DNA of 64,000 nucleotides from Medicago truncatula (Eukaryota > Streptophyta > Magnoliopsida > Fabales > Fabaceae): the NCBI RefSeq assembly GCF_003473485.1, contig NC_053043.1:2614001-2678000 (forward strand), given 5' to 3'. Of the stretch, positions 10,522-20,075 are shown piece after piece. Position numbers and translations under genes: made by a program. Position 1 is the stretch's first letter. Each line of letters starts with the position of its first letter. Below the pieces are notes generated by a model. That model was not told the origin of the DNA and searched no databases. It saw nothing but the letters and a program-made list of their open reading frames with translations.

Positions 10522-11846
10522 TTGATAGACGATACAGAAGAAGTCCTTAATAGACAACTAGAAAATCTAGAAAGACTTATGGCTTCTTTAGACATTAGCA
10601 GCAAGAGCCAAGAAACCCTTGATGACAAACTTGAAGATAATAATCAAATTATCTATGATTTTAGCTCAGAAGAAGAAGATAATGAAATCGAAAATGAAAA
10701 TCCTCATTATGTAAAAATAGAAGAGGCTGAAACTTCAGGAACTAAAAGACCTGCAGATTTTGAAAAAGAATTCACAAAACAAAAATTTCAAAAAATACCT
10801 CATTACTATGAGCCTTCACAAAATCCTTTTCAAGGACAAGGAATTCTAGATATAGATTGTACTATAGATACTGCAAAAGATTTAAGAGATTGGTATAATA
10901 CAAATAATGTATTAGTCCAATTAAATGAAGATCTTAGAAATTTGAGTGCTATTGATACCTTCAACTATCTGCAATATAAAACTAGAGGAAATGCATTTAA
11001 ATACATTTCAACCCTACCTCAAGAAGTTATGGCAACCTTACCCCTAACAGGATCCTTAGTAACAGACTGGGTATATAGTCTATTAGTTAAGGAATTTAAG
11101 GGATGGAGAGATACCATCCAATCAAAAATAGCATTTTCCGATCAGAACCTTTGGAAGATAACTAATCTAAAAATTTGCAATGTGTTATGTAGATAACTTT
11201 ATTTGTGAATTCCAAAACTATTATTATAACATAGATAATAATATCAGAAACTCTAGAAATTTGATAGAATTATTCTATGACAAGTTACCAGAAAAAGTAT
11301 CAGAACAAGTTAAGTTATACTTTGTCTCAGCCCTCACAGAAGAAAAAGTAGATAATACTCTTGGAAGAAGAATAACTTGCTTAAAGATTTGGCTTCAAGA
11401 GAAATGTAACCAAAATAGCTAAAAGAGAAGCTCAAGTATCTCTTTATTGTAATAAATTACAAGACAAAGTAGGAAATTACGGATGTAACTCTAATTCTAG
11501 AAAAGGGTCTAGAAAAACTCAGAAACATCATTATAAGAAAAAGAGGTTTAAGAAAGTTCCGTTTAAAAAATTCAAGAAGGGAGATAAAAAATTCTTTAAA
11601 AAAAGACCACCTCATCCAAAAAGAAAAAAATGTCCACGAGGTAAACAATCATGTACATGTTAGCTCTGTCATGAAGAAGGTCACTATGCAAATGAGTGCC
11701 CTAAGAAAGATAATCCAAAGAAAAATGTCCAACATGCTATATATGCTTTAGGATATGAACTTATAGAATCAGACATTAATTCTAATGACGAACTTTATGA
11801 ATATTGTACTGAGACAGATTCAGATGTCGAAGAAAATACTTGGTAA
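10522..11846 (+). pseudogene. Viral capsid protein (coat protein, CCHC zinc finger), broken
   Basis: Spread over three phases: 10522 to about 11190, about 11180-11422, and about 11400 to TAA 11844-11846. The first phase has no ATG at its expected start; the first codons after the upstream stop are TTG then ATAGACGAT. An acidic N-terminal region (SSEEEDNEIENENPHY) is followed by the capsid core (GSLVTDWVYSLLVKEFKGW), a long Lys-rich stretch in the third phase, and a CCHC knuckle at about 11658-11699 (Cys, Cys, His, Cys with CHEEGHYANECPKK). A TAG at 11661-11663 falls between the first two Cys of that knuckle. An acidic tail ends the frame. An acidic N-terminus, basic region and CX2CX4HX4C finger are hallmarks of caulimovirid capsids. 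It overlaps the polymerase ORF start at 11824. Confidence 0.8.
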
Positions 11847-13834
11847 AGGAAATCCATGTGCTAAATTCATAAAAATAGTGTTAGGAAATAAAAAAAAAAA
11901 CTCCTGGCCTATATAGATACAGGTGCAACTCTTTGTTTTTGTAAAAAATCTATCTCTAAAAATTGGGAAATATTAACAAAATTGAAGGATATTATAGTTG
12001 TAGACAAGTCGAAACATCAGATATGGTTTAACCTCATATATGTTTCTATAGAAATTGAAGGGTATAAGTTTTTTATTCCAACAATTTACCTCCATGATTC
12101 AGGACTAGACTTAATTATAGGAAATAATTTTTTAAAGCTATACGAACCATTTACTCAAAGAAGAGATACTATATCACTTTGTTGGAAAGACTTAGGAAAC
12201 CCTAATAATAGTAAAATAGTAACAACCAAAATAGTTACTAGAAACGAAATTTTAAATCTTATTAAGGGAAACCTTAAGGAATTAAGAACCATATGGGAAG
12301 AAAGAAATTTTCATATTAGCATAGAAGAAAGATTAGATGAAGTTTGTTCATATAACCCTCTAGACAGTCTTAAGAACACTAATCATGAATTACTAGTTAT
12401 TAAACTTAAAAACCCTGATGACGAAATAAATGTTCCAAATAGAATTCCATATTCTATTAGAGATGTTGAAGAATTTCAACAAGAATGTAAAGATTTACTT
12501 GATAAGAATCTTACCATCATCAAGCCCACACTCTCACCAGCTTTTTATGTTGAAAATCACAACGAGATAAAGAGGGGTAAGAGGAGAATGGTAATCAATT
12601 ATAAGAAGCTTAACCTAGCAACTGTCGGAGATTCTTATAAGTTACCAAGAAAAGATTTTATTTTAGAAAAAATAAAAGGATGTAATTGGTTTTCTTCCTT
12701 AGATGCAAAGTCTGGTTATTACCAACTAAGACTAGCTGAAGAAACGAAACCATTAACATCTTTTTCTTGTCCACCTCAAAAACATTACGAATGGTATGTT
12801 TTGCCTTTCGGACTAAAACAAGCACCATCGATATATCAGAGATTTATGGATCAATCTTTTGAAGGTTTGAATCATATATGTCTAGCATATATATATGATA
12901 TACTTATTTTCTCAAAAGGAAGTAAGGAACAACATCTTAAAGATGTAGAAATGGTTCTTTTAAGAGTCAAAGAAAAAGGTATTGTGATTTCAAAAAAGAA
13001 ATAAAAAATTTGTCAAAAAGAAATAGAATACCTTGGACTTATCTTAAAAGAAAATGGGGAATTAAGTTTAGCACCTCATACCCAAGAAAAAATACAAGCT
13101 TTTTCAAATGAAATTTCTGATAGAAAGCAAATCCAAAGATTTCTTGGATGTTTAAATTATATTGCTAATGAAGGATTTTTCAAAGATTTAGCAAAAGAAA
13201 GAAAGCATTTACAAAAGAAAATTTCAGAAAAAATTCCTTGGTCCTGGATTAAAACTGATTCTGATATCGTTAAAACCATTAAAGAAAAAAATTCAAGTTT
13301 TGCCTGAACTCTACAATCCCACAATAAAAGATTTTCTTATTGTAGAAACAGATGCATCTCAAACAACCTGGGCAGGTTGTATGAGAGCTTTACTTAATGG
13401 TAAAGAAAAACTTTCTCTTAATGAGAAAGGTGAAATTGAAGAATCGAAAGATCTTCAAACTATAAAAAGCATTGATTATAGTGCTTCTAAAATCCAAATA
13501 AAGGATAATGAAAAATTGCATTTATGCAAATACATTTCTTGTACGTTTACAGATACAGAATCCAGATACCATATTCAAGAACTGGAAACTCTGGCATGTG
13601 TAAAAATATTAGAAAAATGGAAAGTTGAATTACTTCCATCAAGATTTTTTTTTTACGAACAGATTCCAAGTATCTTACAGGTTTCTGGAATACAAAATTA
13701 AAGCTGATCATAGACAAGGCAGACTAATTAGATGGCAAATGAAGTTACAACCATTCCAGCCATACATTCAATACATAAAATCTGAACAAAACAGTTTTAC
13801 AGATACATTAACAAGAGAATGGAGCAAGCCATAA
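11824..13834 (+). pseudogene. Viral polymerase: aspartic protease, reverse transcriptase, RNase H; broken
   Basis: Starts at ATG 11824 inside the capsid tail. A poly-A run (about 11890-11900) changes phase before the protease motif AYIDTGAT (11916-11924 is Asp-Thr-Gly). The reverse transcriptase occupies about 12560-12990, with RRMVINYKKLN, FSSLDAKSGYYQ (palm motif A Asp present) and PFGLKQAPSIYQRFMD. The catalytic box reads AYIYDILIFS at about 12885-12914, so the first of the two usual Asp is Tyr (TAT 12894-12896). A TAA at 13002-13004 interrupts the thumb/connection. RNase H spans about 13340-13830 with ETDASQTTWAG, a HIQELETLA Glu segment and a final Asp in FTDTL, crossing shifts at A- and T-runs near 13287 and 13644. 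There is no integrase, as expected for a pararetrovirus. Confidence 0.9.
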
Positions 13835-15293
13835 AGCTTCTTCAAAACAACATCAAGCAGAAGGACGAACAGTTTGCCGCCCTAGAAGCTAGAAGAAAAA
13901 AGGTCTCTGACGAGAGGAGGGAGATGATAATCACGCTAAAAAGCTTACAAAGCAGGACAACAAAGTCAGATGAAGTTCCTAAAGATGATGAAAATTGGGA
14001 CTTGCTGGGTCAAGATTCTGAAAAATACAACTACTATGTAAGTACACAGCCCAGAAGAATAAAAAATCCCCTTTGAGTTAATAGCACCTAGTGGTTGGAG
14101 CTCAACAACTAAAGATCAGAAATCAAAATCTTCAGTACCAACTTCAGAAACAACCTCAGACAACAAAAAATCATGGGCTGAAGAAGTTGAAGAAGAAGAT
14201 GAAGCAAGAAAAAAATGGTTCAACCATCCAAATAAGCGATCTCGTAGATAATGAAATGGGAAAGTTTGAAGCATATGTCATTTTCGACGGTCCAATGAAG
14301 GGCATCTACAGAAAATGGGCAATTGCAAAACAACATGTCATCGGTAAGAATGTACGCCACAAAGGCTACAAGACAATGAAAGAAGCTGAACAGGCACTTT
14401 ACAGTTCATACAAAGAGGTTACAATAGCAAAAAACCTCCAAAGATCTCCAACAATGGAGTCTAAAAAGAAGATGTCAATTGACAAAATCCGTCAGGTCGA
14501 ACATCAAAAGAATTTCCAAATAACTGATCAAACTTATATGGAGTTTAGTCTCAGATGGAAATGGATAAACAACTATGTAGAAGAATTCACCACTGAATGC
14601 TTCTACCCAATCAGTAGATTTGGATGTACCAAAGCAGTCATATTACCAGGAATAGACAACACCACATGTCTATCTTTCTTTCAGAATGGTTTAATTCACA
14701 CCATATATCTGGAAGAACAACCAGGAAATTTTTTTGGAGAACTCAAGTTGCTTCCAAATGAGTTGCAAAATTTGGCACAAAAGTTCAACAATTTGTTTGC
14801 CAAAGGAAAAGAGATATTTCTTCAGATTGACTCTACATATCCTTGGTATGATGAAGTTACCTCGGATCTTATCTCAAAACCATTATATCTAATCAAGATC
14901 GGAATCTCAAACAAAGGGTATCCAGTCATGAGTAGAGAAAGCACCGAATGGAAACCAGCCATATATGTCAATCAAATGAAAAACATGCATCAAAAGATCT
15001 CCAGATTAACACAACAAATAAACTACAGAGTAGTCTATGAAGACGCCTCAATAGTTGTATACAACGACTCCAGAAAACCAGCAAAAGACAAGGATGTCAG
15101 AGTGGTAAAAAATTTTAAAGAAAAAATAGATCAGTTAAAAAATGATCATGAAAAATTACCACGAGTCAGACAGGAAGAATGTTGTAGGTATTTTGGTACA
15201 TATTTCAAAGGACACGTGTGCAAAAATTGTCCAAAGAAAACGTCGGCAGAAAACAATAATGAAGAATCAATCATTAAGCCACGCGTCATGTAG
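13819..15293 (+). pseudogene. Viral transactivator/viroplasmin (inclusion-body protein, ORF VI type), broken
   Basis: ATG at 13819 overlaps the last 16 nt of the polymerase. The first phase runs to TGA 14074-14076 with a helical, charged N-terminus. A second phase (about 14069-14249) carries an acidic segment (AEEVEEEDEARKKW). The third phase, from about 14210 to TAG 15291-15293, holds the viroplasmin-type module related to the N-domain of RNase H1: FEAYVIFDGPMKGIYRKWA, then GYKTMKEAEQAL. A C-terminal Cys/His cluster (CCRYFGTYFKGHVCKNCP) resembles the finger-like motif near the end of such proteins. This protein forms inclusion bodies and permits reinitiation on polycistronic viral RNA. The shifts sit at A/C-runs near 14060-14070 and 14205. 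The apparent start at 14091 is GTG and not a real start. Confidence 0.8.
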
Positions 15294-15299
15294 TAGACC

Positions 15300-15490
15300 A
15301 AAGTGTACAGTGGCACCTTATCACATCTGAGTCAGATGGGGACCACTTAGGAGATAATTATGTACATTATTGTATGTCTTTTTCTTTACGTGTTTCTCTT
15401 TATTAGCTGTCGAGAAAGGGACATGTGAACAATTTGTGAGCCCTTTTTCACTATAAATAAGAGCCTCGATGCTCATTTGTAATCAACGAA
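15300..15490 (+). promoter_or_regulatory. 35S-type pregenomic RNA promoter of the endogenous virus
   Basis: The intergenic region directly after the viroplasmin ORF holds a TATA box, TATAAATA at 15452-15459, in the context ctataaataagagcctcg. Caulimovirids place the pregenomic RNA promoter at this site. Transcription would be expected to start about 30 nt further on, near 15485-15495. Activator sites are not obvious by eye. The element looks intact, so residual transcription is possible, but this is inference. Confidence 0.6.
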
Positions 15491-15773
15491 TATTGAAGTT
15501 CAATACTACTAAGTATTTCGTTCCTATAAAAACTTGTTTTTATAGAAATAGCTCTTGAGATAAGACTCTGGAGGAGCTAGATCCTTGAGGTAATACTCTG
15601 GAGGGATCACCCAAATCAAAATATAATCGCTCAGAAGATTATATCTAACTACAACAAAACCAAAAACATCAACAAAATCCCAAAGAAGATCAAATCAGGT
15701 ATGAATATATCTTTATTAAATTCAAAATTTACTTTTCAATATCATATTATTGGCATGATAAGCATTATAGAAT
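15490..15773 (+). promoter_or_regulatory. Viral RNA leader with hairpins and a 30-nt-period direct repeat
   Basis: About 280 nt between the predicted start site and the movement-protein ATG. CTATAAAAAC (15524-15533) and GTTTTTATAG (15536-15545) form a perfect 10-bp inverted repeat; TATTGAA/TTCAATA nearby (15491-15505) is a second. CTTGAG.TAA.ACTCTGGAGG occurs at 15554-15574 and again at 15584-15604. Structured leaders are usual in caulimovirid pregenomic RNA. Confidence 0.55.
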
Positions 15774-16728
15774 ATGACTGAGGTTTCATACTTTGAAGGA
15801 ACATCTAGTTATTATGCTGACAACATAATAGATAATAAGATAGAAAAAGTAGATTTATATTTAGCTGCTGAAGAAAACTTCAAAATAAAGTTCAATAAAT
15901 TCAAAGAATTTTTCTCAAGAAAAAATATTTTGAAATTTGGAATAATGATTGGAGAAGAAGTGATTCCGATTGAAACTACTCAAGGAAACATAGTCATATC
16001 TACCATAGATAAGACTCAAATTGAAAAAAGAATTGAAATATTTTCTGAAAAAGAATAAAGTAAAATTGGTTATATTCATATATCAACCATTCAAATTTTA
16101 ATCAAAAGTACTTTTATGAAAGGTATTGATTCACCTCTAGAAATAGCCCTAGGATTTTAGACAAAAGACAAGCAACAATTGCACAAGGAAAGCGTAATTT
16201 AAAATATGGAAAAATTAAATTTTATATAAATTTACAAATGGGGTTATCCCTAAAAGATAAAGATCTAGATAGATCTATAGTTTTTCATTATAAGTTGAAA
16301 AACTCGAATTTTATGAAAAAGGGTAATCATCCTTTTACAATCTATTATAGAATTAATTATGCTTTGAGTAATTCACACCATAGCATAGAATTTATAGGAA
16401 AAATACAATTCATATTGATGAACTATTTACACCTGTGGTTACCCTAAAGTCACCGATATTTAAAAATTTAGCAAGAAATAGTTTCTCTTTGATAGAAGCT
16501 GAGATAGATCTGTTTGAAGAAACAGAAAAACCATTATTCAGGAGTCAAAGCCTTAGAGTAATGTCACCCAAAAGAGATTTTGAAATCTCAGACCAAAAAG
16601 AGCTAAGTAAATTACAAAGCTCAATAGCAGGGTTGTCTTTACAACTCGAAAAAACTAGACAAAAGAATCTAAATTTGTCTATGAAAAAAGTCTTCCGTAC
16701 TCTACTCAAACTCTGGTATCAGAGCTAA
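15774..16728 (+). pseudogene. Viral movement protein (30K-type), broken
   Basis: ATG at 15774; the first phase ends at TAA 16056-16058. Reading through in the same phase gives the conserved movement-protein stretch TIQILIKSTFMKGIDSP at about 16087-16137, up to a TAG near 16158. Further pieces lie in other phases at 16238-16447 (with IVFHYKLKNSNFMKKG) and 16435-16728. The last piece includes a helical segment (ISDQKELSKLQSSIAGLSLQ) that fits the C-terminal coiled coil which in caulimoviruses meets the virion-associated protein. The family moves virions through tubules at plasmodesmata. At least four interruptions make this copy non-functional as written. The frame ends in TGG TAT CAG AGC TAA, so its last codons overlap the primer-binding site. 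Confidence 0.75.
16714..16725 (+). other. tRNA-iMet primer-binding site
   Basis: TGGTATCAGAGC is an exact 12-nt match to the complement of the 3' end of plant initiator tRNA-Met, used to prime minus-strand synthesis by caulimovirids and many plant LTR elements. Here it follows the viral movement-protein remnant. Viral similarity is not detected beyond about 16730, so the integrated copy ends close to this site. Confidence 0.85.
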
Positions 16729-17772
16729 CCTCGATCTAAGGATAATTTTTTTTTTTAATAGTAAATAGTGATCCTACGTGACACTTTTCTATTAGGCCAC
16801 ATAGGCAACTTAAACAAAATAGTTATATGATTGACACATGGGTAATGAATATGTGTTGTCAAATTCCTATTGGCTGTGCCTAAAAAACAAGTGTTGGGTC
16901 CGTGCCCAGGCAAGAGTTTCTCTCAAAATCAACATGTTTTTAATGTGAAAAGTCTAAACATAACACCAGAAGACCTTTGGGCCGTTTACTTTGAGAAATA
17001 TATTTTTCATTTCTTTGAGAGGTTTTCTAGAAAACATTTGAAAACAATATGAATGTTTTGTAATTAAAAGTGAAAAAAGAAAATAATTTGGGGGCATCTA
17101 TCTCAACCAATTTTTATTTTATTTATTTATTATTGAGTGATATTGTCTTCTTTATGTTAAAAAAAAACACATTGCATTTGCAAGTTAAATAAATAAAAAG
17201 AGTTGGTGTTACATAGATTGATTGTCTTTAGTTACAATTAGTATTTTTTAAAAAGATGCAAAGAAGTGTCAATAAAGTATCAAAAATAAAATACCGTTTA
17301 TAAAAATGATTTTCAAATGAAAGGAACTTTTCAGTCATTTTGTATATGGAAAATTATTAGTGATTTGAATAAATGGTTTTCTAAGCCTCTATGTTGTTGA
17401 TGTGTCATAAACCTTTCCTTTTTATTTTGTTCATCCACTTACTATATTTCCTTCCTAATGCTACATTCAATTATTTTTTGTAACTCTTTTTATAATTTAA
17501 CATATTTTAATGTTAAATCATTCTTATAACTTCTAAAACCCATGCTAAAAAGCAATCTAATGGTTTCGCATTTATATATCAGAAGAAAGTTTTGAAAGCT
17601 TCTCATTAACGGTTTTGTTATGAAAATTGTGAAGATCACTTTTTATTCTTATTCATGACCTTTCATTTGCATAGTAATAATAATAATTAAAAACGGTTAT
17701 GTTAATTAATTATATTATATTATATTATATATAGGCCTTACATATGCATTGGACGCCCTTGTATAAAAGAAG
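16729..17772. other. AT-rich intergenic region, no gene seen
   Basis: No coding frame is convincing. A (TTATA)n tract lies at about 17710-17731. Confidence 0.5.
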
Positions 17773-18041
17773 ATGTCAAAGCATATGGGAAAGCTAAACA
17801 ATCTTCAAAGCATGTTATATTTTATTGGGGAAGAGCATAATGGATCTGATCTTAAAGAGTTGGCAAAACAAAACCATTTCATGGAACAATTCATATTGAA
17901 GGCTTGGATAATGTCAGCGATCTTGCAGATGCTGCTACAGTAAATTTGAAAGATAAGAAGTATTTAGAAAAATTACATATGAAGATTGATGGCGGAAGAG
18001 AAGAAATGAATGAGTCAATGGCTGAAAGCTGGTCAATTTGA
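17773..18041 (+). pseudogene. NB-LRR disease-resistance gene fragment (R13L1-like linker region)
   Basis: Reads as the segment around the first leucine-rich repeats of CC-NB-LRR proteins: HMGKLNNLQSMLYF, EEHNGSDLKELAKQN, then after a one-base shift near 17876, HIEGLDNVSDLADAATVNL and LKDKKYLEKLHM. It ends at a TGA (18039-18041). There is no NB-ARC domain, no upstream exon and no continuing LRRs, so it is an isolated gene fragment. A Helitron-type 3' end lies about 590 bp downstream, so capture by a Helitron is one explanation. Confidence 0.7.
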
Positions 18042-18604
18042 GTGGATTCTACATATTGCACAAGGGGGATGATTTTGTCAAATATGTGATCTATCGTGTA
18101 AATTTTTCTTCTTTATATTCAACATGTGAGAGTATTGCAGTACATAGTTTATGCTTTTAATTGTAGCACCTATCGATTCATTTTTATGCAAAATTAACAA
18201 AGTAGAATTTGATATTGTTATGGTAATTAATTTCAAACTTATTTGATGGATTGTGTTGATATGTATGACACGGTAGAATGATGATAATTGTTTAAGGTGT
18301 AGAGGGGAAACAATTGTATGTGTCGAAACATGAAATCATGGGGGTTTATAGATTTTTGCATAGATGATTTTGAGATGGTATATAAACTTGAATATGAATG
18401 TAATATATTTGTTAAATTCTTTATTGTTGATATTTGTTGAATTCTTATTGTTGAAGTCAAATCTATATGTGTCATTGTAAAAGTTCCTCTTAAAAAATTC
18501 TCCTATTTTATAAATAAATAATATTCATGATTTTAAATAATCCTCAAATTTGATAAATTCAAATAAGTATAAAAATAATATTATATATAACAATGTTCTA
18601 ATAA

Positions 18605-18633
18605 AACCCGCAATGCACGGGTTAAATAACTAG
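18605..18633 (+). mobile_element. Helitron-type 3' terminus (hairpin plus CTAG)
   Basis: AACCCG (18605-18610) and CGGGTT (18618-18623) form a 6-bp stem with the loop caatgca, and CTAG ends 7 nt later at 18633, followed by T. A GC-rich hairpin shortly before CTRR|T is the signature of plant Helitron 3' ends. The 5' end was not found, so only the terminus is annotated. The element presumably extends upstream over the NB-LRR fragment. Confidence 0.6.
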
Positions 18634-18715
18634 TAATAGAATATAGGGGGTTAGGGTGGAATAAGAATATCAATACTACGGAAAACCTTATTTATTTTCC
18701 GCCGAACTTATGACA

Positions 18716-19412
18716 TTATAAAGTAATTTCTATTAAATAAGAAACTTGTACATGAGATATATGGTCACCAAACTCGTTAAGGGGGGCATTGTTGGTGGCA
18801 AGAGCAAGAGATAATGTTTTGAAATCAATTTCAAACAAAACAACATACATTCTGTTTGATATGGTCACTTTAATAACTTCCGATAAAACTATAACTTTGG
18901 CTTCTAGAGCGGTGGTAGAAAAGTAGGAATGATATGATTTTCCCAACAAAAGTAATCAGGTAGTCTCAAAAACATATATCATACCTAAAGATAGATTTTT
19001 TGTTGGAAAAGGTGGCGTTCACATTACATTTGATCATTGCCTAAATGTGGCTTGGTACAACAATGATCAAGATCTTCATTCTATACCTCTCGTGTGAATA
19101 TGGCAGTGGGAGAGGTGTCAGTGGCTTATCATAGTTTAGTGCTACAACTCTTCCATAAACTCCATATGGTAATTGCTACTAATAATTGTTATTGTGTTGC
19201 CAACGTGTCAAATAAATCAAGAGTGTTGTCATCAAATTGTTAACATTAGGGAGGAACATTTGAAAGGTGTCATAAATGCCAATTAACTTCCATAAATTAG
19301 TAGCCTTTGAGCAAACAAAAAAATGTATGCATTTACGTTTCACCAAGATCACAAGAAACATATTTGAGTATTTATGTAAATACATAAAAAAAAGGAGGGG
19401 TGAGAAAGCCAA
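18716..19412 (-). pseudogene. LINE ORF2 C-terminal remnant: zf-RVT plus RNase H-like domain
   Basis: On the minus strand, 19412-19179 encodes FVCSKATNLWKLIGIYDTF and PNVNNLMTTLL, typical of the zinc-binding zf-RVT region of plant LINE-type reverse transcriptases. Further on, 18949-18716 encodes STTALEAKVIVLSEVIKVT and VVLFEIDFKTLSLALATNN, the RVT_3-type RNase H-like domain. Between them the reading is broken by several shifts and stops. Order and spacing fit a degenerate LINE 3' part. It is not a host gene. Confidence 0.65.
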
Positions 19413-19881
19413 AAACAGCGAGTATATTTAACAAATCTAAAAAAATATAAGATAAGTTTACTCATTTTAGAAATTAGCTGGCTTTTCTACCTTTTTGGGT
19501 TGCCAACCCAAATTTCTGGGGCTGCACCCCAAATATGCGCCTCTTAATTTTTGTTTACTTAGTTGATGTTGTTCTACAAAAAGCTTGCACTCTTGACCAA
19601 AAACAATGGAAAAAAGAAAGAAAAAAAAACCTTGAGAAAATCTTCTCACATGCTTTCACAATTGCTTAATGGTTTAAGTAATTACTTGTTATCGTATGTA
19701 GTTACATAATCAAGTGCAAATTTTGAAGGACAAACTAGAAGAGCTTATTAAGTTACATAATCAAGTGCAAATTTTGTAAGATTATAATGACAACACAATT
19801 TTTCAAGTGCATTTTTTTTTATTTGTCTGTAAAAATAATGTTATCTCATGAGGTAGCATGTAGTCCAAGTTAAAAAATAAA
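19413..19881. other. Intergenic, no gene seen
   Basis: AT-rich; a repeated phrase 'agttacataatcaagtgcaa' lies at about 19700 and 19753. The short minus-strand ORF at 19467-19649 has no recognisable content. Confidence 0.45.
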
Positions 19882-20067
19882 GAGCATTGCTATTCAGTAC
19901 GGAAAATATTTGCACGAAATTGCACGATAGTAGAAAGTCAACTCACCATACAAGGGTATTATGGTAATATAATAAATAGGTTATGGATAGTTTAGTAATT
20001 TTAAACTCAAAACAATGTAATTCTTGCGTTTCTTATGTTCTCTTTTCGTACTAAAAAGCATTCTCCG
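19882..20067. mobile_element. 186-bp MITE with 8-bp target duplication
   Basis: AAAATAAA flanks the element at 19874-19881 and 20068-20075. The ends GAGCATTGCTATTCAGTACG and (reverse complement of the right end) CGGAGAATGCTTTTTAGTAC are imperfect inverted repeats. The A/T-rich duplication is weak evidence on its own, but together with the inverted ends it supports a small DNA element, possibly hAT-like. Confidence 0.55.
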
Positions 20068-20075
20068 AAAATAAA

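Larger units (their letters stand above)
9714..16728 (+). mobile_element. Endogenous pararetrovirus (Caulimoviridae), nearly full-length, decayed
   Basis: About 7 kb of plus-strand viral sequence with this order: small broken ORF, virion-associated-protein-like ORF, capsid with CCHC finger, polymerase (aspartic protease, reverse transcriptase, RNase H), transactivator/viroplasmin, promoter and leader, movement protein, tRNA-Met primer-binding site. Separate ORFs for movement protein, capsid and polymerase plus a viroplasmin ORF match Caulimovirus/Soymovirus-type genomes rather than badnaviruses, which fuse these into one polyprotein. There are no LTRs and no integrase, so it is not a gypsy retrotransposon. 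The circular genome is opened near the primer-binding site. Every large ORF is interrupted. Outer boundaries are approximate and no target duplication was identified. The genus is inferred from gene order. Confidence 0.85.

Noticed and set aside
9714..16728. Ty3-gypsy retrotransposon as an alternative for the viral locus
   Set aside because: No LTRs, no integrase, and presence of viroplasmin and 30K-type movement-protein sequence point to a pararetrovirus.
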